DNA of 64,000 nt from contig NZ_PXYH01000017.1 of the NCBI RefSeq assembly GCF_003012795.1, positions 1 to 64,000 on the forward strand. The letters are read 5' to 3'. The DNA comes from Zobellella taiwanensis. Its GTDB lineage: Bacteria > Pseudomonadota > Gammaproteobacteria > Enterobacterales > Aeromonadaceae. The translations under genes were made by a program, and so were the position numbers. Below, piece by piece: positions 38,096-47,477 of this stretch. The first letter of the stretch is position 1. Each line of letters opens with the position of its first letter. The notes beneath the pieces are model-generated. The model did no database searches. It was not told where the DNA came from and was given only the letters and a program-made list of their open reading frames with translations.

Positions 38096-39886
38096 ATGAC
38101 ATCAACGCACACACACGCCGCCCGCTGGGTACTGCTCATCTTCGCGCTCTGGTGCCTGGTGGGGCAGCACGTCTTTATCCATCATCTCGGTGGCGTCGGG
38201 TTGGACTTGCCGTTCAACGCCATCAGTTGGCTGTTCGTAGGAGCCATGCTGGCCGCAGGCGCCGGTTGTGTGAAACCGGTAGTGATCACCTCTCGCTGGT
38301 GGCTTTGCATGGCGGCCGGTGCCCTGATGTTATGGATTCCCTACTTTTACCCCCATGCCGAAACCACCCGCATCCAGGCTTTGCCACGCTTGTTGGGGCT
38401 GGCCGGTGGCCTGCTGTTTTACCTGATGTTGCAACAATGCCGGTTCAACAGCGCACAGCGCCGGGGGCTGCTAACCGGCCTGCTGGTGCTGGCCTCGCTG
38501 CAAATGCTGTTTGGCTTTATTCAATTTTTTCTGCTGCCGGCGGAAAACTGGTTTCACTTCAACACCAGCGTCAGGTTGCCCTACGGCATATTCATGCAAC
38601 GCAACGTTATGTCCAGCTTTGTAGGATCGGCCGTGTTGCTGGCGCTTTACCTGCTCATTGTGGCGCGGGCCGGCCGGGGACACTGGCTGATGTGGCTGTG
38701 GGGCGGCACCGCAGCCGTGGCCGGCATTGTGCTGGTAGTACTGCTGCAGAGTCGGGCGGGGTTGTACAGCTTGCTGGCTGGCCTGTTGCTGTTGTTGCCG
38801 GTGTGCTGGCTGCGCCTGAACACCCGCTGGCAACGCTGGTTACTGCTGGCGGTGGTGGTAATGGCCGTTGTGGCCGGCGTGGTGTTGTTGCTGCAGTCCG
38901 ATTTACACCGGCGAATGCTACAAGTGTATGGCGAGCTTGGAGTACGCCACGAAATATGGCTGACCACCCTGGGCCTGATTGGCCGGCACATTTGGGCCGG
39001 CATTGGCTATGGCGGCTTTGAACCCGCCTATTATGCCGAAGCTGCCAGCATCATGGTACGCAGTGGCATTGCGCCGCAAATGCCCGGCGGGCTGCACCAT
39101 CCCCATAACGAAATACTGCTGTGGTTGGTTGAAGGTGGCGTGGTTGCCCTGCTGGCATGGCTGATTTGGGCGCTGGGCGTGGGGCAACTGCTCCGGCGCC
39201 TGCCCTGGAGCGAACGCCTGGCCATGGTGGCCCTGTGCCTGCCGGTGCTGGCCCACCTGATGTCGGAATATCCGTTTGAGCACTCGGTATTGCACTGGCT
39301 TTGGCTGCTGATCCTGCTTTACTTTTTCGATAGCCAAAACAACAAAGGCAAGGTCCTCAGCGTAACCACCGCCTGGCCGCTTAGGGGCATACTGCTGGCC
39401 TCCGGGATGGGGCTGGTGCTTTATATGGCAACCGGGTTGCAAACCACCTATCAACTGACCCATTACCAGCGGGAAGGATACAGCAGGCCAGGGCGCTTGA
39501 GCACCGTGCTCAACCCCTGGTTCTGGCCCGAGCGCCTGCAACTTTACCAGCAGAGTGAAAACCTTGTCCTGGCGTTGACACAACAGCGGCCAGAGGGAGT
39601 AAAAGCGTATTTAAACTGGTCGGAGCCCCTGATCACTCGCCTGCCCAGAGTGACCCTGATGCACAACCACCTGGTTGCCCTACTGGCGTTGGGCAAAGAC
39701 CACCAGGCGGAAGAACTGGCGGCCAGGCTGCGGCTGGAATATCCCAAGGTTGGGCACTATTCGGTCGCGGCGCTCAACAAGATCCGCGCGCAGTTGCAGC
39801 AGGGCAAGGCTCAGGTGTATCGCCACCTGTCCCAGCCCGTGGGCAGTGCAACCTACTATGGGCAATGGCATTACCCATCGCCCTGA
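38096..39886 (+). CDS. PglL/O-antigen ligase-family membrane glycosyltransferase
   Basis: The product has 596 residues with about twelve membrane helices, a large periplasmic loop (about 280-345) containing HHPHNEILLWLVEGG (about 334-348), the conserved His region of Wzy_C-family ligases, and a C-terminal soluble region (about 450-596). This matches PglL-type O-oligosaccharyltransferases or virulence-factor polymerases. It could transfer the polysaccharide made by the downstream locus to proteins such as pilins, or polymerise it. No pilin gene lies beside it, so the acceptor is unknown. Confidence 0.8.
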   Translation: MTSTHTHAARWVLLIFALWCLVGQHVFIHHLGGVGLDLPFNAISWLFVGAMLAAGAGCVKPVVITSRWWLCMAAGALMLWIPYFYPHAETTRIQALPRLLGLAGGLLFYLMLQQCRFNSAQRRGLLTGLLVLASLQMLFGFIQFFLLPAENWFHFNTSVRLPYGIFMQRNVMSSFVGSAVLLALYLLIVARAGRGHWLMWLWGGTAAVAGIVLVVLLQSRAGLYSLLAGLLLLLPVCWLRLNTRWQRWLLLAVVVMAVVAGVVLLLQSDLHRRMLQVYGELGVRHEIWLTTLGLIGRHIWAGIGYGGFEPAYYAEAASIMVRSGIAPQMPGGLHHPHNEILLWLVEGGVVALLAWLIWALGVGQLLRRLPWSERLAMVALCLPVLAHLMSEYPFEHSVLHWLWLLILLYFFDSQNNKGKVLSVTTAWPLRGILLASGMGLVLYMATGLQTTYQLTHYQREGYSRPGRLSTVLNPWFWPERLQLYQQSENLVLALTQQRPEGVKAYLNWSEPLITRLPRVTLMHNHLVALLALGKDHQAEELAARLRLEYPKVGHYSVAALNKIRAQLQQGKAQVYRHLSQPVGSATYYGQWHYPSP

Positions 39887-39893
39887 GCCGGTG

Positions 39894-41231
39894 CTAGTGG
39901 CGTGTTCGGTTGGTGCGCGTTTTATCGTGCTTGCCGGCCAGCACGGCAATGGCGCACAACACCACAAAGGTAGCGGCATTGGCCGGAATTTGCAGGTTAA
40001 AGTCGGTAAAGGAATGGATCATCAACGACACAATCCCCATGCAGGCCGCAAAGCCCACGCCACTGCGATACCACGACTCCCGCTGCCATAACGCCCGCAG
40101 GGCATGCCATAACGCCAGCAATACAAAGGCCGCCAGCGGCAGGGTACCGAGCAGGCCGTACTCAAGGGCGAACTGAATAAAGTCATTATGGGCATGATCA
40201 AAATGGCCAAGCAGCTCGGGCCCTGCATACTGCGGAAAGATCGCTTCAAAACTGCCGGCACCGCTGCCCGTGAGCCAGTGCTGCTCCAGTGCGGGGAGCG
40301 CGTCCCTGTAGGCATCGTCGCGCAAATCGTTGCTGCTGGCCCTAAGCTGGCCTTCCACCAGCTGCACCTCTACCTGGGTGGCGGACAAACGCTGTTTAAG
40401 TTCATCCAGGCCAAAAAACTGACTGATAACCAGAATGTCAATCGCGATAAAACTGCTCAGCAGCACGGCGTTTCTTAGGCGGTTTTGCTTGTTCAGCAAA
40501 ATAAAAGTGCTGCCAATCACCACCAGGCTAATGAAAAAAGCGGTGTTGCCCATGCGCGATCGGGTCATTACCAGGCCTATCACCATAATAACCAGGGCGA
40601 TACGCAGTCGCGCCTTGGGGCTCATAACCAGTTCCAGCAGCGCCTTAAGATTAAATGGCTGGCCGTCGCGTAACGCCATCATCAGGCCAATGCCGCAGGC
40701 CAGGGTTATTTCCAGGTAGCCCGCCAAATGATTGCGGTTGACAAAAGTGCCGGTGGCAACCGCCTTGGAAGTTAAAAAGCCCCACTCCAGATTTGAAAGC
40801 ACCATAAAGGTACCCACAAACGCCTGCAAGGTACCGCTGGCCACCAGCACCGCCAGCAGTACCGTAAGCCTGCGGCGGGTATGAAAAACGCTGAGCACCA
40901 TCACAAACAGCAGGGTATAAGCCAACCCCAGCATCAAATACTGGAAAGTCGCGCCCACATCCAGGCTAAGGCCCAGCCACCATTGCGCAGCCACCCAGGC
41001 CTGGGTGGCCAACAGCAAGGCCACCATGGGGCCAGCGGCCGCCAAAACGCGGCCAAAAGGGCGCTCCTTATCCAGGCGGCTCCAGGCCCAGAGCGTTCCC
41101 AGCAGGCTCACCAACAGCACCAGCAACCCCACAGACCAATCCCGGTTGCTGCCCAAGGGCAGAGGCAACCATAACAGCAGGCCCAACAGGCCAACATAAA
41201 CAAAAGAATCGAGAATCGAGCGCTTTTCCAT
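39894..41231 (-). CDS. O-antigen ligase/polymerase family membrane protein
   Basis: The product has 445 residues and about eleven membrane helices. A large periplasmic loop (about 270-350) carries FDHAHNDFIQFALEYGLLGTLP, the Wzy_C signature. It is convergent with the PglL-like gene and ends 7 bp from it. It may be WaaL (ligation to lipid A-core) or a capsule/exopolysaccharide polymerase; sequence alone does not decide. Confidence 0.82.
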   Translation of the reverse strand: MEKRSILDSFVYVGLLGLLLWLPLPLGSNRDWSVGLLVLLVSLLGTLWAWSRLDKERPFGRVLAAAGPMVALLLATQAWVAAQWWLGLSLDVGATFQYLMLGLAYTLLFVMVLSVFHTRRRLTVLLAVLVASGTLQAFVGTFMVLSNLEWGFLTSKAVATGTFVNRNHLAGYLEITLACGIGLMMALRDGQPFNLKALLELVMSPKARLRIALVIMVIGLVMTRSRMGNTAFFISLVVIGSTFILLNKQNRLRNAVLLSSFIAIDILVISQFFGLDELKQRLSATQVEVQLVEGQLRASSNDLRDDAYRDALPALEQHWLTGSGAGSFEAIFPQYAGPELLGHFDHAHNDFIQFALEYGLLGTLPLAAFVLLALWHALRALWQRESWYRSGVGFAACMGIVSLMIHSFTDFNLQIPANAATFVVLCAIAVLAGKHDKTRTNRTRH

Positions 41232-41335
41232 TGTGCTTCCGTAACAACAAGCGACAGCCCCAAGGAGCCTGACATGGCGGGTATTCTATAGTCCGGGGCG
41301 CACCAGTAACAGGTTAAACAGCGCCGTTAAAAACG

Positions 41336-41360
41336 AAAAAACGCGCCCGATGGCGCGTTT
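41336..41360 (-). terminator. Terminator of the Ala-rich protein gene
   Basis: AAACGCGCC and GGCGCGTTT pair around CGAT, with a U-run on the - strand. Confidence 0.85.
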
Positions 41361-41382
41361 AAGGCAATAAAGACAGTCGAAC

Positions 41383-42015
41383 TCAGCTTTCGCTGGCGGA
41401 AGAACCGCCGCCACCGCCACCACCACCGGCAGACGGGGTAGAGCCGGTGTTGCCGGTGCCGGTAGTGCCACCAGCAGCGGTACCGCCGGCAGTAGCGGCA
41501 GCGGCCACGCCGGCAGCCACGGCGGCCTGCACGGCAGCCACATCGGCAGACGGCACGGCCTGGGTGACGGCGGCGGCAACCTGGGTAGCGGCCTGCGGAG
41601 CAGCCTGGGCTACCGCCTGGGCAACCTGGGCTGCAGCGGCAGGCACGGCGGCAGCCACGGAGGCGGCAACCTGGGCTGCAGCGGCGGGCACGGCGGCAGC
41701 CACGGAGGCGGCAACCTGGGCTGCAGCGGCGGGCACGGCGGCAGCCACGGAGGCGGCGATGGCGGCAGCGGCGGCGGGTGAAGCCTGGGCGGCGGCAGAT
41801 GCAATGGCGGCAGCGGCGGCCGGGTTGGCGGCAGCCACGCTGGCAACGGCGGCGGCAATGGCCTCGGCGCCTTCGGCAGCCAGTACGGCGTCGGCTTGTT
41901 CGGCGGTTAATTCAATACCGGCTGCTTGCAAAGCAGCCAGCGTAGCCTGGTCGGCCAAGGCAGGGCCTGCGGCCAAAGCCGCGGCCAGCGAAAGGGCGGT
42001 AAGCGTTTTACGCAT
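41383..42015 (-). CDS. Secreted alanine-rich repeat protein of unknown function
   Basis: The product has 210 residues. A signal peptide (MRKTLTALSLAAALAAGPALA) is followed by a short linker domain (TLAALQAAGIELTAEQADAV) and about 110 residues that are more than half alanine. These include three near-identical 15-residue repeats of the pattern AASVAAAVPAAAAQV. The C-terminus is Gly/Ser-rich with a run of eight glycines. The repeat region would form long Ala-rich helices broken by proline. It lies between polysaccharide genes and has its own terminator. No family is recognised; a matrix, adhesive or surface-protective role is only a guess. Confidence 0.75.
   Translation of the reverse strand: MRKTLTALSLAAALAAGPALADQATLAALQAAGIELTAEQADAVLAAEGAEAIAAAVASVAAANPAAAAAIASAAAQASPAAAAAIAASVAAAVPAAAAQVAASVAAAVPAAAAQVAASVAAAVPAAAAQVAQAVAQAAPQAATQVAAAVTQAVPSADVAAVQAAVAAGVAAAATAGGTAAGGTTGTGNTGSTPSAGGGGGGGGSSASES
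41631..41759. repeat. 45-bp tandem repeat within the Ala-rich gene
   Basis: Two complete 45-bp units (41631-41675, 41676-41720) and a third of about 39 bp differ by one or two bases. Each encodes 15 residues, so copy-number change keeps the frame and alters protein length. Confidence 0.85.
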
Positions 42016-42687
42016 TAGTCAACATCCTCGTCTTTGTATCGGTAAGCGACATGCCATACGGCCGGCAGCATGCAGGCATTACCCCATATGGTGTTTTTCA
42101 AAGCCTTGCTAAATTACCTTAAGCTAAAGCGGAAAGTAAAAACAGCTCCGATTGTATATGCACTGTGCGATATGGGCAATTGGCTAGCCGGGAAAATCCC
42201 GTACCCGTTCAAACGGTATTTCAGTTGGCCATAATGAAGTTTTAATTACTACAGGTGCCGGCCCGGGGCCACTTTTCCTTAACGTTTTGGTTGATCAATG
42301 AACAGTGGCCGAGAGGGCTTCCTTATGACGGCTGAATGTGTGTAAAATGTCCGCCCGAAAGATCCTGAAAATGGCCTGCTGCTCAAATTTTATTGTAACT
42401 ATTTGATAATACAGGATAAATGCGTGATTTTCCCGGTGTTGAGGCAACTGTCATCAAAGCGTGACAGACACATCGTTAAACTCACTACGAAAAGAATGGT
42501 CGTGCTGGTTGGCACGTGTGACAGCGGCAGGCGCAGCAGTACCAATAGGCAAAAAACAGCAGTGCGCCGTGTGGCTTAACGCCAGGCTGCGGCAGAAAAA
42601 CCCAAACACAAGCCGCCAGTCCACCATCAGCAGTCTTGGATTGCGCGAAGGTAGGTTAGCGATAAAAAGGTGAAGGAATCCTGAACT
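42016..42687. other. Long intergenic region before the export operon
   Basis: No convincing gene is seen in 672 bp. Short ORFs on both strands at 42454-42693 lack a ribosome site and homology. CTGTCA/TGACAG form a small inverted repeat at 42448-42467. Promoters for both the Ala-rich gene and the export operon must lie here. The AT-rich stretch at 42388-42420 (GATAAT, GGATAAAT) is the best candidate for the latter. Confidence 0.5.
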
Positions 42688-43887
42688 ATGCATAAAAAAA
42701 ACAAGTTGTTCACCCTGTCGGCAGTGGCCACCGGCATTCTGTTTGCTGGCCAGGCGGCCGCCATTGAACCGCAGGCGGTAGACCTGGGTGGTGTAGGTTT
42801 TATCCCTACCGTCAAGCTCAGCGAAACCTACGACGACAACATTTGGGAAGCCTCAGGCCTGGCCGGCGATGAAGAGCAATCTTCCTGGGTAACCAGCATC
42901 GAGCCCAGCTTTACCCTGGCAGCGCGCGACCGGCTGAACACCTACCAGTTCAACTACCGCTTCAACAACACGACCTATCATTCCAGCCATGATGACGACA
43001 AAACCGACCATTTTGTCTCGGCCAACAGCCACATGGAGTTCAACGCCCGCAATCGCCTGGACCTGAACGCCGGCCACAACCGCCAGCAGGACACCCGCGA
43101 CAGCACCAACCGCCAGAACGATGAAGTAGGCAACAAGTATCACACCACCAACCTGGGCGGTTTGTACGGCTTTGGTGCCGAAGCGGCCAGAATGCAGCTG
43201 GAGCTGGGCGCCAACCACGAGTGGCGCCGCTACACCAACAACCGCGACAGCGGCTCCCTTACCCGTGAAAAAGATCGCGACACCCTGAGCCTGGTGACCA
43301 CCGCCTACTACCGTATTGGTCCCAAGACCCGCCTGTTGGCCGAGATCCAGCGCAACGACTACGACTACCAAACCGCCAACCTGGACAGCACTTCCTGGCG
43401 CTACCTGCTGGGTGCCACCTGGCAGGCCACCGCCAAGACCAGCGGTACCGTAAAAGTGGGTTTTGAAGACAAAGACTTCAACGACGCCACCAAGAATGAC
43501 CCGAACAACTCCACCTGGGAAGCCGGCATTACCTGGGAGCCGCTTACCTACAGCCGGGTCAAGCTGAATACCAGCAGCCGCGCCGAAGAAGGCAGCGCCA
43601 CCGAAGATTACATCGACACCGACAGCTACGGTATCGGTTGGGAACACGACTGGACTCCGCGCATCACCAGCAACCTGGGCTACAGCCTCACCGAAAAGGC
43701 CTACAAGGGTGGCGGCCGCGAAGGCCGCAAGGATGATCTGGACGTATACAACATCGGCGTAAACTACAAGATGCGCCGCTGGCTGGACCTGGGCGTGGGC
43801 TACACCCATAAAGACAACAGCTCCAACTCGGCCACCGACAGCTACGACCGTAACCAGGTGTTCGTAAACGCCAATATCAGCCTGTAA
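42688..43887 (+). CDS. Outer-membrane beta-barrel protein of the polysaccharide export locus
   Basis: The product has 399 residues with a signal peptide (residues about 1-25) and then amphipathic strands separated by Asp/Asn-rich turns, ending in FVNANISL as outer-membrane barrels do. It resembles the BBP2-type barrel proteins found in Vibrio vps-like loci. Being the first gene before the wza-like, wzc-like and phosphatase genes, it may form or support the outer-membrane exit. A hairpin pair that may tune downstream expression follows it. Confidence 0.82.
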   Translation: MHKKNKLFTLSAVATGILFAGQAAAIEPQAVDLGGVGFIPTVKLSETYDDNIWEASGLAGDEEQSSWVTSIEPSFTLAARDRLNTYQFNYRFNNTTYHSSHDDDKTDHFVSANSHMEFNARNRLDLNAGHNRQQDTRDSTNRQNDEVGNKYHTTNLGGLYGFGAEAARMQLELGANHEWRRYTNNRDSGSLTREKDRDTLSLVTTAYYRIGPKTRLLAEIQRNDYDYQTANLDSTSWRYLLGATWQATAKTSGTVKVGFEDKDFNDATKNDPNNSTWEAGITWEPLTYSRVKLNTSSRAEEGSATEDYIDTDSYGIGWEHDWTPRITSNLGYSLTEKAYKGGGREGRKDDLDVYNIGVNYKMRRWLDLGVGYTHKDNSSNSATDSYDRNQVFVNANISL

Positions 43888-43901
43888 CGGCACCCCTTAA
43901 A

Positions 43902-43939
43902 CCGGCAAGGCTAACACCTTGCCGGTGTTAGCCTTTTTT
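43902..43939 (+). terminator. Overlapping hairpins: terminator and competing stem before the wza-like gene
   Basis: GGCTAACAC (43909-43917) and GTGTTAGCC (43925-43933) form a perfect 9-bp terminator stem with six T. CCGGCAAGG (43902-43910) and CCTTGCCGG (43917-43925) form another perfect 9-bp stem sharing bases with both arms. The two cannot coexist, so readthrough into the export genes may be set by which one folds. Confidence 0.75.
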
Positions 43940-43965
43940 GTAATGAGCCTAAAAACAGGATGTAA

Positions 43966-44505
43966 ATGACCATGAAGCTGCTGCAATCCCTGCTTCTTTT
44001 ACTGGTGTTCACCTTTACCGGGACCGCCATGGCCCAGACCGACTCCAGCTATACCCTGGGCTCCGGCGACCTGCTGCGGGTAAGTGTGTTCGGCGAACCT
44101 GATCTCAGCATTGAACAGATCCGCCTGAACGACGCCGGCACTTTTTCCTACCCGTTTTTAGGCTCCATTAACGCCAAGGGCAAAACCGCCAAACAGGTGG
44201 AAGCCCAAATAGCCAACGGCCTGCGGGGCGACTACCTGATTGATCCCAAGGTGACGGTAAGCATACTGGAATATCGCGAATTTTTCGTAAACGGCGAAGT
44301 GCGCAACCCCGGCGGCTACCCGTTTCAGCCGGGCATGACCCTGCGCAAGGCGGTGGCCCTGGCCGGCGGTTTTAGCGAGCGCGCCTCGCGCAGTGCCTTT
44401 AGCATCATTCACGACAACGATCCTGGCCGCACCCCCCGCAAAGCCACCCTGGATACACCGGTTATGCCGGGCGACATTATTACCATTGATCAGAGTTTCT
44501 TCTAA
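43966..44505 (+). CDS. Polysaccharide export protein, Wza-like
   Basis: The product has 179 residues with a signal peptide (to about residue 24) but no lipobox cysteine. A Poly_export domain (YTLGSGDLLRVSVFGEPDLS) is followed by one SLBB-type domain (VNGEVRNPGGYPFQPGMTLRKA). It is much shorter than E. coli Wza (379) and lacks the outer-membrane helix, like VpsN/CpsC-type periplasmic export proteins. This fits the need for a separate barrel protein encoded upstream. The wzc-like gene follows after 2 bp. Confidence 0.9.
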   Translation: MTMKLLQSLLLLLVFTFTGTAMAQTDSSYTLGSGDLLRVSVFGEPDLSIEQIRLNDAGTFSYPFLGSINAKGKTAKQVEAQIANGLRGDYLIDPKVTVSILEYREFFVNGEVRNPGGYPFQPGMTLRKAVALAGGFSERASRSAFSIIHDNDPGRTPRKATLDTPVMPGDIITIDQSFF

Positions 44506-44507
44506 GC

Positions 44508-46724
44508 ATGGACATGAGCAAATTCCCCGGCTTTAACAACAGCGGCACCGGCAGCGACGACGAAATAGACCTGCTGGCCCTGTGGCGCAGCATTTACCGC
44601 CGCAAATGGAGCATTATTACCCTCACCCTGGTGGTGGCCATGCTCACCGTGCTGGTGGTATTCAACATTACCCCCATCTACCGTGCCAGCAGCACCCTGC
44701 TGATTGAAAACAAGTCCGCCAATGTGGTGTCCATCGAGCAGGTATACGGCATTGAAGGTGCCGGCAGCGAATATTTGCAAACCCAGTTCGAACTGCTGAA
44801 GTCCCGCGCCCTGGCCGAACGGGTAGTGCGCCAGCTGGCACTGGACACCCACCCCGAGTTCGACCCCCGCCAGCAGCCCGAGCCGTTGCTGAACTGGCGC
44901 GGCTGGCTGAGCGGCATCAAGCCCTTTATTATGCCGGGCGATCTGGAGCCGCAAACGCCCCCCAGCGAGGCCGAAATTTTTGATGCCGTGGTGCGTAGCT
45001 TTCGCGAGCGCATTACCGTGGCGCCCCAGGGCAAAACCCAACTGGTGCAGGTAAGCGTGGACATGGCCGATGCCCACACCGCCGCCATGGCGGCCAACGC
45101 CCTGGCCCAGGGCTACATAGAAAGCCAGCTGGAAGCCAAGCTCAACATGACCCAAACCGCCACCAGTTGGATGAACGAACAACTGGGCGGCCTTAAAGGC
45201 AAGCTGGAAGACTCCGAAGCCCGGCTGCAGGCCTTTATGGAGCAGGAAAACCTGGTTAACCTGGGCGGTATTACCACCGTTAGCGCCAGCGAACTGAGCA
45301 ATACCGGCGAGCGACTGACCGATGCCCGTCGCGAGCGCAACGCCGCCGAAAGCATGTATAACCAGGTGGCCGCCATGAAAAGCGCCGGCTATATGCGCCT
45401 GGCCAGCGTGCCGGCGGTAATGGCCGACCCGGTGGTGGCCCAGTTTAAGGCCGCCGAAGCCACCGCCAGCGCGCGGGTGCAGGAGCTAAGCCGCCGCTAC
45501 GGCGCCAAGCACCCCGCCATGGTGGCCGCCCAGAGTGACCTGAACTCCGCTCGGGCCAGCCTGCGCGCCCAGGTGGAACAGGTGGTGGCCAGCATAGAAA
45601 ACAGCTACCAACTGGCCCTGGCCAACGAACGCGGCCTGCAAAGCAGCTTTGAGCAGAACAAAGAGCAAATTCAGAACATCAGCCGCAACGAGTTTCGCCT
45701 GCGCGAACTGCAGCGCGAGGTAGAAACCAACCGCTCGCTGTACGACACCTTTATGACCCGGCTGAAGGAAACCACCGCCACCCAGGATCTGGAAACCGTA
45801 TCCGCCCGCATCGTGGACCAGGCGGTGGTGCCGAGCCAGCCGATCAAGCCCAAAAAGAGCCTGATTGTCGCCCTGGCCACCCTGCTGGCGCTGATGGTGG
45901 GCGTGGGCCTGGCGCTGCTGCTGGAGATGCTCAACAACACCTTCAAGGGCACCGAAGAAATTGAAAACAAGCTCAACCTGCCGGTGCTGGGCATACTGCC
46001 GCTGCTTAAGGGCAAGCAGAACAACAACGTGGCCAAGCTGTTTGAACAGGGGGGCAACAAACCCTTCAGCGAGGCGGTGCGCACCATTCGTACCAGCCTG
46101 GTGCTGTCGGGCATAGACAACCCCTACAAGGTAACGGTGGTGACCTCTTCCGTGCCCGGCGAGGGCAAGAGCTCGGTGGCCAGCAACCTGGCCAATGCCC
46201 TGGGGCAGATGGAACGGGTGCTGCTGGTAGATGCCGACATGCGCCGGCCCACCGTGGCCAAGAACTACGAGTTTCCGGTGGGAACGCCGGGCCTGGCCAA
46301 CCTGATTGCCGGCACCGCCAAGCTGGACGAGTGCATTCAGCAGGCCGACGGCATAGACGTTATGCCCGCCGGCACGGTGCCGCCCAACCCGCTGGAGCTG
46401 CTGTCTTCCGACCGCTTTGCCAGCATCATCAAGGTACTGGCCGACAAGTACGACCGGGTGATCATCGACTCCGCCCCCACCCAGGCGGTGAGCGACGCCC
46501 TGGTGCTGAGCCGCCATGCCAACGCCGTGATCTACGTGGTGAAGAGCGAAGCCACCAGCATTCCGCACGTAAAAGCCGGCATTGGCAAACTGCTGCAAAT
46601 GGGCGCGCCGGTAAAAGGCGTGGTGCTCAACCAGCTGGACGTGAAAAAGGCCGCCAAATACGGCTACAGCTACGGTGGTTACTACGACTACTACGGCTAC
46701 AGCAGTACCAAGGCAGAGGCCTGA
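44508..46724 (+). CDS. wzc: Polysaccharide co-polymerase/tyrosine autokinase, Wzc-like
   Basis: The product has 738 residues with a Wzz-type N-terminus (membrane helix about 35-55), a periplasmic coiled-coil region, and a second membrane helix at about 450-470. The C-terminal BY-kinase domain has Walker A SVPGEGKSSVASN (about 546-558) and Walker A' LLVDADMRRP. The tail is a tyrosine cluster (YGYSYGGYYDYYGY) for autophosphorylation. It controls chain length and export together with the phosphatase encoded next, 3 bp downstream. Confidence 0.95.
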   Translation: MDMSKFPGFNNSGTGSDDEIDLLALWRSIYRRKWSIITLTLVVAMLTVLVVFNITPIYRASSTLLIENKSANVVSIEQVYGIEGAGSEYLQTQFELLKSRALAERVVRQLALDTHPEFDPRQQPEPLLNWRGWLSGIKPFIMPGDLEPQTPPSEAEIFDAVVRSFRERITVAPQGKTQLVQVSVDMADAHTAAMAANALAQGYIESQLEAKLNMTQTATSWMNEQLGGLKGKLEDSEARLQAFMEQENLVNLGGITTVSASELSNTGERLTDARRERNAAESMYNQVAAMKSAGYMRLASVPAVMADPVVAQFKAAEATASARVQELSRRYGAKHPAMVAAQSDLNSARASLRAQVEQVVASIENSYQLALANERGLQSSFEQNKEQIQNISRNEFRLRELQREVETNRSLYDTFMTRLKETTATQDLETVSARIVDQAVVPSQPIKPKKSLIVALATLLALMVGVGLALLLEMLNNTFKGTEEIENKLNLPVLGILPLLKGKQNNNVAKLFEQGGNKPFSEAVRTIRTSLVLSGIDNPYKVTVVTSSVPGEGKSSVASNLANALGQMERVLLVDADMRRPTVAKNYEFPVGTPGLANLIAGTAKLDECIQQADGIDVMPAGTVPPNPLELLSSDRFASIIKVLADKYDRVIIDSAPTQAVSDALVLSRHANAVIYVVKSEATSIPHVKAGIGKLLQMGAPVKGVVLNQLDVKKAAKYGYSYGGYYDYYGYSSTKAEA

Positions 46725-46727
46725 TCC

Positions 46728-47477
46728 ATGGCGGCACGGCTTGTTGATATTCATAACCACCTGCTGCCGGGCATAGACGACGGCGCCGCCACCCTGGCGG
46801 ACGCCCTGGAGCTGGCCCGGGCGGTGGTGGCCAATGGCATTACCCACTGCGTGTGCACCCCGCACATGCAGCCGGGCAAGTTCGACAACGACCGTGCCTC
46901 CATCAGTGCCGCCTTTAACCTGCTCAAGGCGGCACTGATGGAGCACCAGATACCGCTGCACATTGCCATGAGCGCCGAAGTTCGCTTTGGCCTGGAAGTG
47001 ATGCAACAGGTCATGAACCAGGAAATTCCCTACCTGGGCCAGTGGCAGGGCAAACCGGTGCTGCTGCTGGAATTCCCCCACAACGAGGTGCCCTTTGGCG
47101 CCGACAAGCTCACCCAGTGGCTGCTGAAGCAGGGCATAATGCCGATGATTGCCCACCCCGAGCGCAACAGGGGCATTCAGCAAAGCCACCGCAAACTGGC
47201 CCCCTTTATTGCCCAGGGCTGCCTGTTCCAGGTGACCGCCGCCTCTGTGTGTGGCTATTTTGGTGAAACCAGCCGCGACATAGCCGAGCAACTGCTGAAA
47301 GAAGGCATAGTAACGGTGCTGGCCAGCGACGCCCACAACGTAAAATACCGCCCCCCCATGCTCAAGGAAGGACGCGAAGCCGCCGCCAAAATAGTAGGTG
47401 ACGTGGCCGCCATGCAACTGGCCAGTGTTAATCCCTGGAACATCAGCGAACCGCTGTTCCGGGAGCAAAACCCATGA
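46728..47477 (+). CDS. CpsB/Wzb-type PHP-family tyrosine phosphatase
   Basis: The product has 249 residues. The PHP metal ligands are visible in DIHNHLLPGIDDG (residues 7-19), CTPHMQPG, IAHPERNR and SDAHN. It is expected to dephosphorylate the tyrosine tail of the Wzc-like kinase. It follows that gene by 3 bp and its stop overlaps the next start (ATGA). Confidence 0.92.
   Translation: MAARLVDIHNHLLPGIDDGAATLADALELARAVVANGITHCVCTPHMQPGKFDNDRASISAAFNLLKAALMEHQIPLHIAMSAEVRFGLEVMQQVMNQEIPYLGQWQGKPVLLLEFPHNEVPFGADKLTQWLLKQGIMPMIAHPERNRGIQQSHRKLAPFIAQGCLFQVTAASVCGYFGETSRDIAEQLLKEGIVTVLASDAHNVKYRPPMLKEGREAAAKIVGDVAAMQLASVNPWNISEPLFREQNP

Noticed and set aside
42454-42693. Short ORFs on both strands in the long intergenic region
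   Set aside because: They have no ribosome site, homology or coding character, and overlap each other.
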